DNA of 64,000 nucleotides, taken from Bathynomus jamesi (Eukaryota; Arthropoda; Malacostraca; Isopoda; Cirolanidae). Within the stretch, counting starts at the first letter, position 1. Every line of letters starts with the position of its first letter. Location: the NCBI GenBank assembly GCA_023014485.1, contig JAJOZX010005626.1, forward strand, positions 61,001 to 125,000, written 5' to 3'. The notes under the pieces were generated by a model that did not search any database, was not told where the DNA came from, and saw nothing but the letters and a program-made list of their open reading frames with translations. A program made the translations under genes and the position numbers. Below are positions 10,462 to 21,807 of the stretch, piece by piece.

Positions 10462-10523
10462 AGGTAACCACCCGGGAATCGAACCCGGGATCTTCCGATT
10501 ACCGGTCAGATGTAGTGGTTATC
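10462..10523 (-). mobile_element. tRNA-like sequence lacking a D-arm (SINE or tRNA relic)
   Basis: On the minus strand GATAACCAC at the start pairs with GTGGTTACC at the end, and the T-arm CCCGGGTTCGATTCCCGGG is perfect. The D-arm is missing and the anticodon arm does not pair as a normal 5-bp stem. A (TA)n block sits at once upstream of the head. The rest of 10251-10947 shows no gene. Confidence 0.5.
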
Positions 10524-10947
10524 ATATATATATATATATATATATATATGTGTATATTATTTTTCGATGCATTCATAGTTTAAGTCGAGGTATGAATGTA
10601 CCCAGGGTACGAGCAGCTCAGAGCAGTATTGCCAAGTAAAGAGGTGGTCAATGTCGTGTCAATGCTTCCGTACGTGGTTCATCACCACTGAAGGCAACAG
10701 TGCTCAGTGTTAGCCTTGTCCAAAGAACATCCAAATCCGTATTCGCCTTCGCGCAATTTTCGTTAATTTATATTGCAGACATCTCCAGTTATTATCAGTC
10801 CTGGAGCATAAGTTTTCAGGATCAAGATGCACCGCAAATTCGCAAATTTGTTTCCTCCCCAAATCCTATAGTCGTTTTTGATACGTAGCACGCATAAATT
10901 TCAGTAGATATACCTACAGTATATATACACCTCGTTCACATGCGCCA

Positions 10948-10951
10948 TATA

Positions 10952-11013
<62 letters not shown>
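10948..11013. repeat. (TA)n at the 3' tail of LINE-A copy 1
   Basis: The array directly follows the 3' end of the minus-strand LINE-A. Two other LINE-A 3' ends (19262 and 41575) also run into (TA)n. Confidence 0.9.
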
Positions 11014-11015
<2 letters not shown>

Positions 11016-11180
11016 GTTATAATGTTATACTGTTTCAGACCAACAAAGACCCTAGGATCCACTCATGGCTGGTCTACCTAACTGTGTTCGTAATTGTGTA
11101 TTGTGCATGTCCTCCGTGGCGGCGGAGGGGACCTACAATTTTACGTGGGTTTCGAACCACAAAGCCTTAATTTTACTACA

Positions 11181-13975
11181 TTAAACTATACCCAATCTCT
11201 CAACATATGCGTCTAACCGATTTTTAAACATGTTTATAGACGTGCTACTAATTACTTCTACCGGAAAACTATTCCACCTATTTACTATTCTATGCGTAAA
11301 AAAGTTTTTCGCAACTGCTGTCTCGAACCTTCTACTTGTCAACTTACACCCGTTATTTCTAGTCCTATTATATTGAGATATTTCGAAAAAACTATCTCTA
11401 TCTACGTTATCGAACCCATTCATAATTTTGAAAACCTGGATTAGATCACCCCTTAGCCTCATAGTCTCGAGTGTAGTCAATTTTAACTCATTAAGCCTAT
11501 CCTCGTACGACTTTGACCTAAGCGACGGAATCATCTTAGTTGTTCGTCTTTGAACTCTTTCGAGTTTGTCTATATCTTTCGCATATGCGAATTCCAAAAT
11601 TGGATCGCGTACTCCAAATGGGGTCTAATTAATGATTTTAAAGAGGAACTATAATATCGCGCGATTTGTACTCAAATTCCGAGCTATAAAACTTAACACT
11701 TTATTCGCTTTATTGACTGATGCTATACTTTTTTTCGCTACTTTTAGATCACCGGTAACTATAACTCCTAAATCTTTTTCCTGCTCTACGCTTGTTAACT
11801 CCTTCCCTGACATACAATACGCAAAATTACCGTTACGCGAACGTATATGTAAAATTTTGCACTTATCGACGTTAAATCTCATTTGCCATGTGACCGACCA
11901 ATCAACGATTTTATTCAGATCTTCTTGGATTTTACCTCTATCTTCGTCATTAATCGCCCTACCACCCATCTTCGTGTCATCCGGAAACTTTGAAACTGTA
12001 CTGACTAGGCCAACATCTAAATTGTTAATATATATAAGAAAAAGCAAGGGGTCCAATACAGAACCCTGAGGAACGCCACTCGCTACATTAGCCAAACACG
12101 ACTCCGCTCCATCAACGACCACCCTCGGTTTCCTACCTCGCAACCACTCTTATATCCAATTTATTACTACACCCCTGATTCCATGAGCATTAGTTTTTCT
12201 CAATGAGTCTTTTGTGTGGTACGGTGTCAAACGCTTTTGAAAATCTAAATTCACTACATCAACCGCCCGATGACTATCGTAAACGTCAACCACTTTTTGA
12301 AAAAATTCTAAAAGCTAAGTTAAGCAACATTTGGTTCGCCTAAAACCGTGCTGCGTATTTCTAACTAAGTTATGCAATTGTAAGTATTCGACTATACGAT
12401 CCCTAATTATTGATTCAGCAGCTTACCTGCAACAGACGTTAAACTGATTGGCCTATAATTTCCCGCCGCAACTTTATCGCCTTTCTTAAAGATAGGTGTT
12501 ACGTTTGCTAACTTGAAATTATCTGGTACGCACCCCTCAGAAATAGACGCATTAAAAATCTTTATTAGCGGCACAACAATGCTATCTTTTAATTCTTTTA
12601 GTTGTATGGGATATATGGAATCCGGTCCCGGTGATTTACGCATTTTCATTTTATCAATATAGCGCATTACCTCCCCTTCACTAACCACAATATTATCCAA
12701 AATATTACCATTATCAAAAGGTATTATACCTATGACCGTAGAGATATTCGTTACATCTTCTATAGTAAAAACTGACGTAAAAAATTCGTTTATCAAGGTA
12801 GCCATTTCCTTGTTTTCAGAAACTAGATCTCCGTTAACATTTTTCAACGGCCCCAAGACACTTTTTACTGCATTTCTATTGTTGACGTATTGAAAGAATC
12901 AATTCGAGTTTTCTTTACCGTCACGAACTATGGAGATTTCAATTCGCCCTTGGACTTTTTATTATACTTTTCGTTTCACGCCTTAGAGATATGTAGTTGT
13001 TTCGTAACCACAAATTGTCTTTATCGCACTTATGTAGCCAATAAGCCCTATCTCTACTCTTTATAATGTCTCCTACTCTAGAAGTAAACCACAAGGGCTT
13101 GTTGTTTACTTTCGCACGCTTAATTTTGTACGGTACACATTCCTCATTTATAGTCCTAAATACTGTTTCAAACGATTCCCACATTAGTTTTGCGTTGGAG
13201 TTCCCCATTACGTTTTCCCAATTGACGTGTGACAATTTATTTCGAAATTTACAAAAGTCTGAGTGCTGGAAGTTAGGAATTTTAGTCGAGTTAGCTGGTT
13301 TCGAGTGACTTACTGAGAGGACAAACTCTACCATATTGTGATCGCTATTGATTAACGGTTCTATTACTTGAAGATCAGTGATTAGCCTATCATCCGTAGT
13401 TATTACTAAATCTAAAATACTGTCCAACCTCGTAGGTTCCCCAACCTTTGAATAAGAAAGCTATCCTCGAGAAAATTAGCTAAACGATTACCTTCCGCGT
13501 CTCCCTGCATTGTATCGTAATTCACGTTGGCGCAATTAAAGTCACCCATAACTAAAGCCAGCTCACTACCTATTATTCTCTTTAGTTCACAATATAACGC
13601 TTCGTCCGTATCAGCTGTTTGATTATGGGGCCTATATATATAACCGCAACAACAAGTTTGAAATCGTTCAATTTAAGTTCTGCTATAGTCGAATCTATCG
13701 GTTCTGGAATTGTGTGCTTTACTTCTATAACGTTCGCAATATTATCTCTGATATACAACATAACACCGCCTCCTCGCTTACCTATTCTGGTTTTCATAAA
13801 AAGTCTATAACCTCTAATTTGATCCTCCCTACAAAGTCACGTGTTTCAGTGCTAAGCCACGATTCATTTATCGCAATTAAATCATAGTCATTACAAGCAA
13901 TTAAAGAAAAAAATTCGTTTATTTTATTTCGTAGGCTACAAGCATTTAAGGATAGAAGCTTCAAATTGTTTGTAA
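11181..13975 (-). pseudogene. LINE-A ORF2, endonuclease and reverse transcriptase, copy 1
   Basis: The N-terminal half (about 13975-12900) is an APE-type endonuclease with INSDHNMVEF intact at about 13335-13360. The RT domain follows: RKSPGPDS, then NYRPISLTSV (about 12640-12430), VPQGSVLDPLLFLIYINN (about 12060) and the thumb down to FKNRLDAYVERLGIV at 11181. The catalytic FADD box reads FPDD (about 11985), which alone should impair the enzyme, and several frameshifts split the frame. In life the protein would nick DNA and copy its own RNA in the nucleus. Confidence 0.85.
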
Positions 13976-13999
13976 TTGCGACACCTTCGCGAGCGCAGG

Positions 14000-14745
14000 G
14001 GAAATTTGTGGAAATTACGCTGGGACCGTTCGAGTTACGACAGCCTGAAAAGAAGAGACAGTATTATGAAATAGTCTTCCTAAACGCGCAGCTCCAGCGT
14101 CATTAAGATGAAGTCCATCTCCGAGGAACAAGTCCCTCCTCCCGTAGAAACTGTTCCAAAATTCGCAAAATGCACTCCTTCCTGTTGGCAAAGAGACTTT
14201 AGGTCATTGTTAATATAGGTCGCCTTGCTGTAGAAATCGCTACGTTGGATAATTCGAGGAAGTATACCTGTTAAAACAATCTTATTAGTTTTTCCTTTAG
14301 TCGCTCTAGTAAGTCCCTGTACCTAGCCAGCAGTTCTTCCGATCTAGAATTTAAAACGTTATTAGTACCGACATGAATAACATACGTTGTGTCCTCGGCG
14401 GTACCGTCTGTAAAATGGTCAACACTATTAGTTATATCCTCCACCCTTGCACCAGGGTAGCAGTAACGGCGCCTACGACGAGGGTTTCTCCCACAGAATT
14501 CCCCGAGCTGCCCTCGAACAATGGAATCGCCAACGAGTAGTAATTCCGGTTCATCAGTATCTTCGAAACCTAAAACAGAAAACTTATTGTTTGTTATTAC
14601 TGGTAGATAAGACTTAGGTTTTCTCAATGGAGCTCCATTACGCACTCGAACGAAGGGTTGGGAACTAGGGGAAGAGAGAGGGCTATTAGTACTATTTATA
14701 TTATTAGTAGAAACTGAGGCAGGAGGGGTCGTAACTGGATTGTCC
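14000..14745 (-). pseudogene. LINE-A ORF1 esterase-domain relic, copy 1
   Basis: The open stretch 14271-14756 reads LLVGDSIVRGQ (the GDS serine block), YPGARVEDIT and VIHVGTNNV, the SGNH-hydrolase (esterase-like) blocks typical of CR1 ORF1. The last block, with Asp and His (DGLHLND), lies in another frame near 14110-14125. The frame break near 14285 is shared with copy 2. The N-terminus is lost by 5' truncation. Confidence 0.8.
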
Positions 14746-14916
14746 AGTGTTACCATTTGAATAAGTGGTTTTCGTTGAAGTGTTTTAAAAAAAAAATAGT
14801 GTTTGATGCATTCTTAACTAAATTACTTCGTGTTACTAATCATTCATTAAAGAATATATTCCATTTATTGACTTTATTCATTACTATATTATTTGATTAA
14901 ACCAAGGCTACTGCAC

Positions 14917-15042
14917 GTGGCTTGCCTTGTTTGTTTCCCGAATCTATTACTAACCGAGGTTTCATAAGGTTGAAATTCCCTTGGTTTGCCTTTTTTGTTT
15001 TTCAAATCTATCAGAAAACGTGCTTTCATAAGGTTCATTTTC
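14917..15042. repeat. tandem repeat, two units of about 62 bases
   Basis: Units contain TTTCATAAGGTT and CTTG(G)TTTGCCTT. They lie between the facing 5' ends of the two LINE-A copies. A minus-strand 63-residue frame over them resembles no family I know. Confidence 0.6.
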
Positions 15043-15099
15043 CTTTCCTTCAGGGGATCAAGTAGAGTGTGGTCACCCACCGTGGGAAAAAGGAAAAAC

Positions 15100-15413
15100 G
15101 GAAAGAAAACAGTCGGTCGAATAGCGGACAGATAAGTTTTAGTAATACTTTTTCATTTACAGAGCTTTCGTCGGTAGCTTAATTATATATTCATTTAGTA
15201 TAAATTTGTGTTACAAGAACCTGTTTCTGCGTTTCAGGAACATTTCTACGGGTTTGCGCAGGTGACGGCGCAATAAGCACGCGGTAGACCTACGTTATAA
15301 TTTATTAATTTCCAAACGCTCGTTTTTTTGTTTTTTAACTAATTAAGAGCATGGCACCCCCATCAAGTACTTGCAGTCGCTGTGAATAGAAATTTGCCGC
15401 TTACGCGTTTACA
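15100..15413 (+). promoter_or_regulatory. probable 5' untranslated region of LINE-A copy 2
   Basis: It lies just upstream of the first ORF1 ATG and has no match in the truncated copy 1. The exact 5' end cannot be fixed from one copy. Confidence 0.3.
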
Positions 15414-16280
15414 ATGGCTAATAATAATGAACAGTTAGTTTGTAGGTGGTTGCTCAAGCTTGGAAGTCCTGAGGAACGAGTTAGAACGTGAGAGGGAGGC
15501 CAGAGTGAGGCTTGAAGAAAGCGTGATGCTCCTGACGGCAAAATTAGAATCCCTTGAGACTCCAGTTACGACCCCTCCTGCCTCAGTTTCTACTAATAAT
15601 ATAAATAGTACTAATAGCCCTCTCTCTTCCCCTAGTTCCCAACCCTTCGTTCGAGTGCGTAATGGAGCCCCATTGAGGAAACCTAAGACTTGTCTACCAG
15701 TAATAACAAACAATAAGTTTTCTGTTTTAGGTTTCGAAGATGCTGATGAACCGGAAATACGACTCGTTGGCGATTCCATTGTTCGAGGGCAGCTCGAGGA
15801 ATTCTGTGGGAGAAACCCTCGTCGTAGGCGCCGTTACTGCTACCCTGGTGCAAGGGTGGAGGATATAACTAATAGTGTTGACCATTTTACAGACGGTACC
15901 TCCGAGGACACAACGTATGTTATTCATGTCGGTACTAATAACGTTTTAAATTCTAGATCGGAAGAACTGCTGGCTAGGTACAGGGACTTACTAGCGACTA
16001 AAGGACTAATAAGATTGTTTTAACAGGTATACTTCCTCGAATTATCCAACGTAGCGATTTCTACAGCAAGGCGACCTATATCAACAATAACCTAAAGTCT
16101 CTTTGCCAACAGGAAGGAGTGCATTTTGCGAATTTTTGGAACAGTTTCTACGGCAGGAGGGACTTGTTCCTCGGAGATGGACTTCATCTTAATGACGTTG
16201 GAGCTGCGCGTTTAGGAAGACTATTTCATAATACTGTCTCTTCTTTTCAGGCTGCCGTAACTCGAACGGTCCCAGCGTAA
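15414..16280 (+). pseudogene. LINE-A ORF1 with esterase-like domain, copy 2
   Basis: ATG at 15414 opens MANNNEQLVC; a frameshift near 15455 leads into an acidic-basic helix (RNELEREREARVRLEESV) that may form a coiled coil. A Ser/Thr/Pro-rich linker follows, then the SGNH-type blocks LVGDSIVRGQ (about 15765), YPGARVEDIT and VIHVGTNNV (about 15920). After a second frame break near 16000 the domain ends with GDGLHLNDVGAARLGRLF (about 16170), providing the Asp and His of the triad. CR1 ORF1 proteins bind element RNA and carry such an esterase domain of uncertain function. Confidence 0.85.
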
Positions 16281-16330
16281 TTTCCACAAATTTCCCCTGC
16301 GCTCGCGAAGGTGTCGCAATTACAAACAAT

Positions 16331-19110
16331 TTGAAGGTTCTATCCTTAAATGCTCGTAGCCTACGAAATAAAATAAACGAATTTTTTTCTTTAATTGCTT
16401 GTAAAGACTATGATTTAATTGCGATAAATGAATCGTGGCTTAGCACTGAAACACGTGACTTTGTAGGGGAGTATCAAATTAGAGGTTATAGACTTTTTGT
16501 TAAAAACAGAATAGGTAGGCGAGGAGGCGGTGTTATGTTGTATATCAAAGATAATATTGCGAACGTTATAGAAGTAAAGCACACAATTCCAGAACCGATA
16601 GATTCGACTATAGCAGAACTTAAATTGAACGATTTCAAACTTCTTGTTGCGGTTATATATAGGCCCCCTAATCAAACAGCTGATACGGACGAAGCGTTAT
16701 ATCGTGAACTAAAGAGAATAATAGGTAGTGAGCAGGCTTTAGTTATGGGTGACTTTAATTGCGCCAACGTGAATTACGATACAATGCAGGGAGACGCGGA
16801 AGGTAATCGTTTAGTTAATTTTCTCGAGGATAGCTTTCTTATTCAAAAGGTTGGGGAACCTACGAGGTTGGACAGTATTTTAGATTTAGTAATAACTACG
16901 GATGATAGGCTAATCACTGATCTTCAAGTAATAGAACCGTTAAAATAGCGATCACAATATGGTAGAGTTTGTCCTCTCAGTAAGTCACTCGAAACCAGCT
17001 AACTCGACTAAAATTCCTAACTTCCAGCACGCAGACTTTTGTAAATTTCGAAATAAATTGTCACACGTCAATTGGGAAAACGTAATGGGGATCTCCAACG
17101 CAAAACTAATGTGGGAATCGTTTGAAACAGTATTTAGGACTATAAATGAGGAATGTGTACCGTACAAAATTAAGCGTGCGAAAGTAAACAACAAGCCCTT
17201 GTGGTTTACTTCTAGAGTAGGAGACATTATAAAGAGTAGAGATAGGGCTTATAGGCTACATAAGTGCGATAAAGACAATTTGTGGTTACGAAACAACTAC
17301 ATATCTCTAAGGCGTGAAGCGAAAAGTGTAATAAAAAAGTCCAAGCGCGAATTTGAAATCTCCATAGCTCGTGACGGTAAAGAAAACCCCAAGCGATTCT
17401 TTCAATACGTCAACAATAGAAATCCAGTAAAAAGTGTCTTGGGGCCGTTGAAAAATGTTAACGGAGAGCTAGTTTCTGAAAACAAGGAAATGGCTACCTT
17501 GCTAAACGAATTTTTTACGTCAGTTTTTACTATAGAAGATGTAACGAATATCCCTACGGTCATAGACATAATACCTTTTGATAATGGTAATATTTTGGAT
17601 AATATTGTGGTTAGTGAAGGGGGTAATGCGCTATATTGATAAAATGAAAATGCGTAAATCACCGGGGCCGGATTCCATATATCCCATACAACTAAAAGAA
17701 TTAAAAGATAGCATTGTTGTGCCTAACAAAGATTTTTAATGCGTCTATTTCTGAGGGGTGCGTACCAGATAATTTCAAGTTAGCAAACGTAACACCTATC
17801 TTTAAGAAAGGCGATAAAGGTGCGGCGGGAAATTATAGGCCAATCAGTTTAACGTCTGTTGTAGGTAAGCTACTGGAATCAATAATTAGGGATCGTATAG
17901 TCGAACACTTAGAATTGCATAACTTAGTTAGAAATACGCAGCACGGTTTTAGGCGAAACAAATCTTGCTTAACTAATCTTTTAGAATTTTTTCAAAGCGT
18001 GGTTGACGTTTACGATAGTCATCGGGCGGTTGATGTAGTGTATTTAGATTTTCAAAAAGTTTGACACCGTACCGCACAAAAGACTCATTGAAAAACTAAG
18101 GCTCATGGAATCAGGGGTGTAGTAATAAATTGGATAGAAGAGTGGTTGCGAGGTAGGAAACAGAGGGTGGTCGTTGATGGAGCGGAGTCGTGTTGGGCTA
18201 ATGTAGCGAGTGGCGTTCCTCAGGGTTCTGTATTGGGCCCCTTGCTTTTTCTTATATATATTAACGATTTAGATGTCGGCCTAGTCAGTACAGTTTCAAA
18301 GTTTGCGGATGACACGAAGCTGGGTGGTAGGGCGATTAATGACGAAGATAGAGGTAAAATCCAGGAAGATCTGAATAAAATCGTTGATTGGTCAGTCACA
18401 TGGCAAATGAGATTTAACGTCGATAAGTGCAAAATTTTACATATAGGTTCGCGTAACGGTAATTTTGCGTATAGTATGTCAGGGAAGGAGTTAACAAGCG
18501 TAGAGCAGGAAAAAGATTTAGGAGTTATAGTCACTGGTGATTTAAAAGTAGCGAAACAAAGTACAGCAGCGGTCAATAAAGCGAACAAAGTGTTAGGTTT
18601 TATAGCTCGGAATTTTGAGTACAAATCGCGCGATATTATAGTTCCTCTTTATAAATCATTAGTTAGACCCCATTTGGAGTACGCGATCCAATTTTGGAAT
18701 CCGCATATGCGAAAAGATATAGACAAACTCGAAAGAGTTCAAAGACGAGCAACTAAGATGATTCCGTCGCTTAGGTCAAAGTCGTACGAGGATAGGCTTA
18801 AGGAGTTAAAATTGACTACACTCGAGACTAGAGGCTAAGGGGTGATCTAATCCAGGTTTTCAAAATTATGAATGGGTTCGATAACGTAGATAGAGATAGC
18901 TTTTTCGAAATATCTCAATATAATAGGACTAGAAATAACGGGTGTAAGTTGACAAGTAGAAGGTTCGAGACAGCAGTTGCCAAAAACTTTTTTACGCATA
19001 GAATAGTAAATAGGTGGAATAGTTTGCCGGTAGAAGTAATTAGTAGCACGTCTATAAACATGTTTAAAAATCGATTAGACGCATATGTTGATAGATTGGG
19101 TATAGTTTAA
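16331..19110 (+). pseudogene. LINE-A ORF2, endonuclease and reverse transcriptase, copy 2
   Basis: The APE endonuclease starts MKVLSLNARSLRNKI, with AINESWL (catalytic Glu), VAVIYRPP, MGDFNC (Asp, Asn) and ILDLVITT. A 2-base deletion near 16944, relative to copy 1, shifts the frame immediately before the catalytic SDH motif. The RT follows: MRKSPGPDS, FKKGDKGAAGNYRPISLTSV, VPQGSVLGPLLFLIYIND (about 18205) and SKFADDTKL (about 18300), so the catalytic Asp pair is kept. The C-terminal part reads VRPHLEYAIQFWNPH and ends NRLDAYVDRLGIV. At least four frame breaks split it. Full length would be about 920 residues, normal for CR1. Confidence 0.88.
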
Positions 19111-19262
19111 GGTAGTAAAATTAAGGCTTTGTGGTTCGGAACCCACGTAAAATTGTAGGTCCCCCCGCCACCACGGAGGACATGCACAATACACAATTAC
19201 GAACACAGTTAGGTAGACCAGCCATGAGTGGATCCTAGGGTCTTTGTTGGTCTGAAACATTA
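19111..19262 (+). mobile_element. LINE-A 3' UTR
   Basis: It holds GTGGTTCGGAACCCACG and TGTAGGTCCC, then GGATCCTAGGGTCTTTG and TCTGAAACATTATAAC before the (TA)n tail. The same 3' end stands alone at 41428-41575. The polymerase of a CR1 element is expected to recognise such a 3' end. Confidence 0.8.
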
Positions 19263-19264
19263 TA

Positions 19265-19489
<225 letters not shown>

Positions 19490-20887
19490 CTGGGTGATCC
19501 AGATAAATGGGACCCATAAAAAAAAGCCAAATATTCTTAATATTTAATTCGTTTCATAAAAACTATATATCATTCGAAAGAGTAGAGTTCCAAGTTTATT
19601 ATGAAATATTTATTTTTTAAAAATGACTCCTTTCAAATGTGCTCCATTAGTTGCCAAGCATTCCAGTGTTCTCGCTTGTAAGTTCTGCATCACTTTTGCA
19701 AGAGTGTGCGGTGGTATGGCCTGTATCTCATTTGTGATGGCGGCCTTCAATTCTTGCAAGGTCGTTGGGTTATTTCTGTAGACCCTACTCTTTAAATATC
19801 CCCCGAGATAATAATCTAAGGGAGAAAAATCCGAGACCTTGCGGGCCATTCAACGTCTCCAAATCTTGAGATTAACTCGCCTGGAAACGTTTGACGCAAA
19901 ACTGCCATGCAGTTCCTCGTGGTATGGCAGGTAGCTCCGTCTTGTTGGAACCAGTGGTTTTCTAGACAAAGATCTCTTAATTTAGGAATAAAGAAATCGG
20001 TCAACATTTTTTCGTAGCGATCACCATTTACAGTGACCGTGTTTCCGGTGGAATCCTCGAAAAAGTACGGCCCTATGATCTGAGATGCAGTAAGACCACA
20101 CCAAACAGTTACACGCTGACTATGCAACGGGACTTCGGTAATATTCAATGGATTTTCTGTTGCCCAGAAACGACAATTTTGTTTGTTTACAGTTCCATTC
20201 AAGTGAAAATGGGCTTCGTCTGACATAATCAAAGTTGCTAGAAAATTGGTGGTGCCATTTACCTTCTGTTGGATCCATTGACAGAATTGTCGTCTTCGTG
20301 CGAAATCTCCATCGTTTAGTTGTTGCACTGTTTGAATTTTATATGGAAAGAGCATTAAATTTTGCTTGAATATACGGTGTGTTGTTCCATATCCAACTCC
20401 TAACAGCTGAGAAGCACGTCTGATGCTTATGTTAGGATTATCCTGTACAATTTCATGAGTTCTGTTAATGATCTCGTCTATCCTTGCTGTGCGCACTCTT
20501 CCAGTTGGTTTTCTTTTTCCAATGCTGCCAGTTAGGGAAAATTTCTGACACACCGACGGATTACTTTCTTAGGTGATTTTGACATCTGAAAATTTGTCTT
20601 GAAAGATCTTTGAGCTGAAACTACACTTCTTCCATGCTCATAATATTGCTGTTATGAAACGCAGCTGTTCCACAGTCCATGCAGTCATCTTGAAGGGTTA
20701 GTTTTAACTAACACTTTTATTTTGTTTTGTATCTTATCTTATCTTGTCTTGTATTGTGAAAACCTATACAATCCTGTACAAACTTGTAACTATCCTCTTT
20801 CGAATGATGCGTATGATTTTATAAAAGGACTTATACTTTAAGAGTTACAGGGGTTTCTTTTGGGTCCCATTTCTCTGGATCACCCTT
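19490..20887 (-). mobile_element. full-length DD41D mariner, copy 1
   Basis: Ends read CTGGGTGATCCAGATAAATG and, inverted, AAGGGTGATCCAGAGAAATG, flanked by TA at 19488-19489 and 20888-20889. At 1398 bases it matches copy 2 (25578-26976, 1399 bases) end to end at high identity but in the opposite orientation. Confidence 0.92.
19610..20688 (-). pseudogene. DD41D mariner transposase, copy 1 (frameshifted)
   Basis: The start ATG is at 20688 (MTAWTVEQLRF). Small deletions break the frame near 20660 (2 bases), near 20545 (one T of a T-run) and near 19837 (one C within the RSPD motif). The intact middle shows a helix-turn-helix (SIRRASQLLGVGYGTTHRIF), IMSDEAHFHLNG with the first Asp and WFQQDGATCHT with the second. 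After the last frameshift the third Asp is kept in SPLDYYL. Spacing from second to third Asp is 41 residues. It is inactive as a protein but recently mobile, judging by its identity to copy 2. Confidence 0.88.
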
Positions 20888-21540
20888 TATATATATATAT
20901 ACAGGGCCTATCAGAGGGGCGGCTAGGAGGGCCATTTGGCCTGGGCCTCAAGCTTAAAGGGAACCTCAAATTTAGAAACTTTCCAGGTTTGAATATAATA
21001 TTTTGCAGTGAAAGTAATAATTGGGTTTAGCTATGGGCCTTAAGCGCTGGAAGTGGCCCGGGCCGCTCTGGACCTCTGAGAGGGTTTGTATATATATATA
21101 AAAGCTATTTTACTTGGTCCTTTTACACGAGTGTTTCCCCTTTCTCTGTTTTGGCCTTTTGTGACATTTGTTTTCAATTTTCTCATTTTCTATTATTCTC
21201 CTTTCTCTTTATGCTCGTTTCTCTTATTGATCTCGTTCTTTTATTACCGTTTGCCCATATTATTTTCCCATTACTGTCACTCGGTGTGCTTTATTTTACA
21301 ATTGTTTTCATAGTTTTTCCAGTATTGGACAATTTTCTTTTTTCTTTTTAATTATCCTTTCGCATTTTCTGTTGTACTTTTTGAAAAAGATAAATACGTA
21401 GACACATAAATATGTGAAATAGATATAGATAGATAAATAAGTATATCGTAGATAAAAAATAAATAAATAGCTGTAGTTAATAGAAAAATAGACAGGCAGA
21501 TGAGACAAGCGGTTTGTTTTTAAGAGAAATCACTTTTTTT
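20888..21540. other. spacer with a possible small inverted-repeat element
   Basis: At 20904-21076 CAGGGCCTATCAGAGGGGC and the inverted end near CCTCTGAGAGGG suggest a hAT-like MITE of about 170 bases, GC-richer than its surroundings. Evidence for it is weak. The rest is AT-rich with no gene. Confidence 0.35.
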
Positions 21541-21807
21541 TTTATAAATAACACTTGAGATTTCTCGGTTACACTAATGATTAATGCAGTCATTGAATGC
21601 TAACAGTTAAAGATGGGCAACATCCAAGAAGCTCATTTCCCCATGACGTGGGGTTGAGTGTGTCCCGAGGGTCACCTGAGCCAGAGAAGAAACAGAGTAA
21701 ACAGAGTAAACAGACAACTTAACTTCACCCAATGCCAGCGGCAGGAAGCGAACCAGCGCTACACCATTCGGAGCCCGCCACCGTAACCACTGAGCTACTG
21801 GACACCC
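21541..21807 (-). mobile_element. tRNA-derived SINE (GGGTGTC family), copy 2
   Basis: The minus strand starts GGGTGTCCAGTAGCTCAGTG, a good A-box, with the B-box-like GCGCTGGTTCGCTTCC. It continues through TCAGGTGACCCTCGGGAC to CTTCTTGGATGTTGCC and TTTAACTGTTAGCATTCA. It is the longer of two copies; the other is at 4078-4263. Confidence 0.75.

Larger units (their letters stand above)
11014..14745 (-). mobile_element. CR1-type LINE (LINE-A), copy 1
   Basis: The copy runs from within ORF1 (5' truncation near 14745) through ORF2 to a 3' UTR (about 11180 to 11014) ending in a microsatellite. It matches LINE-A copy 2 (15.4-19.3 kb) along its length but in the opposite orientation. 5' truncation is the usual result of target-primed reverse transcription. 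The 3' UTR carries the GTGGGTTTCGAACCAC-like block seen in several SINEs of the window. Confidence 0.85.

Noticed and set aside
10462..10523. Possible functional tRNA gene
   Set aside because: The T-arm is perfect but a D-arm is missing and the anticodon stem does not pair.
14889..15080. 63-codon minus-strand frame between the LINE-A copies
   Set aside because: It lies over a 62-base tandem repeat and matches no family; coding is not supported.
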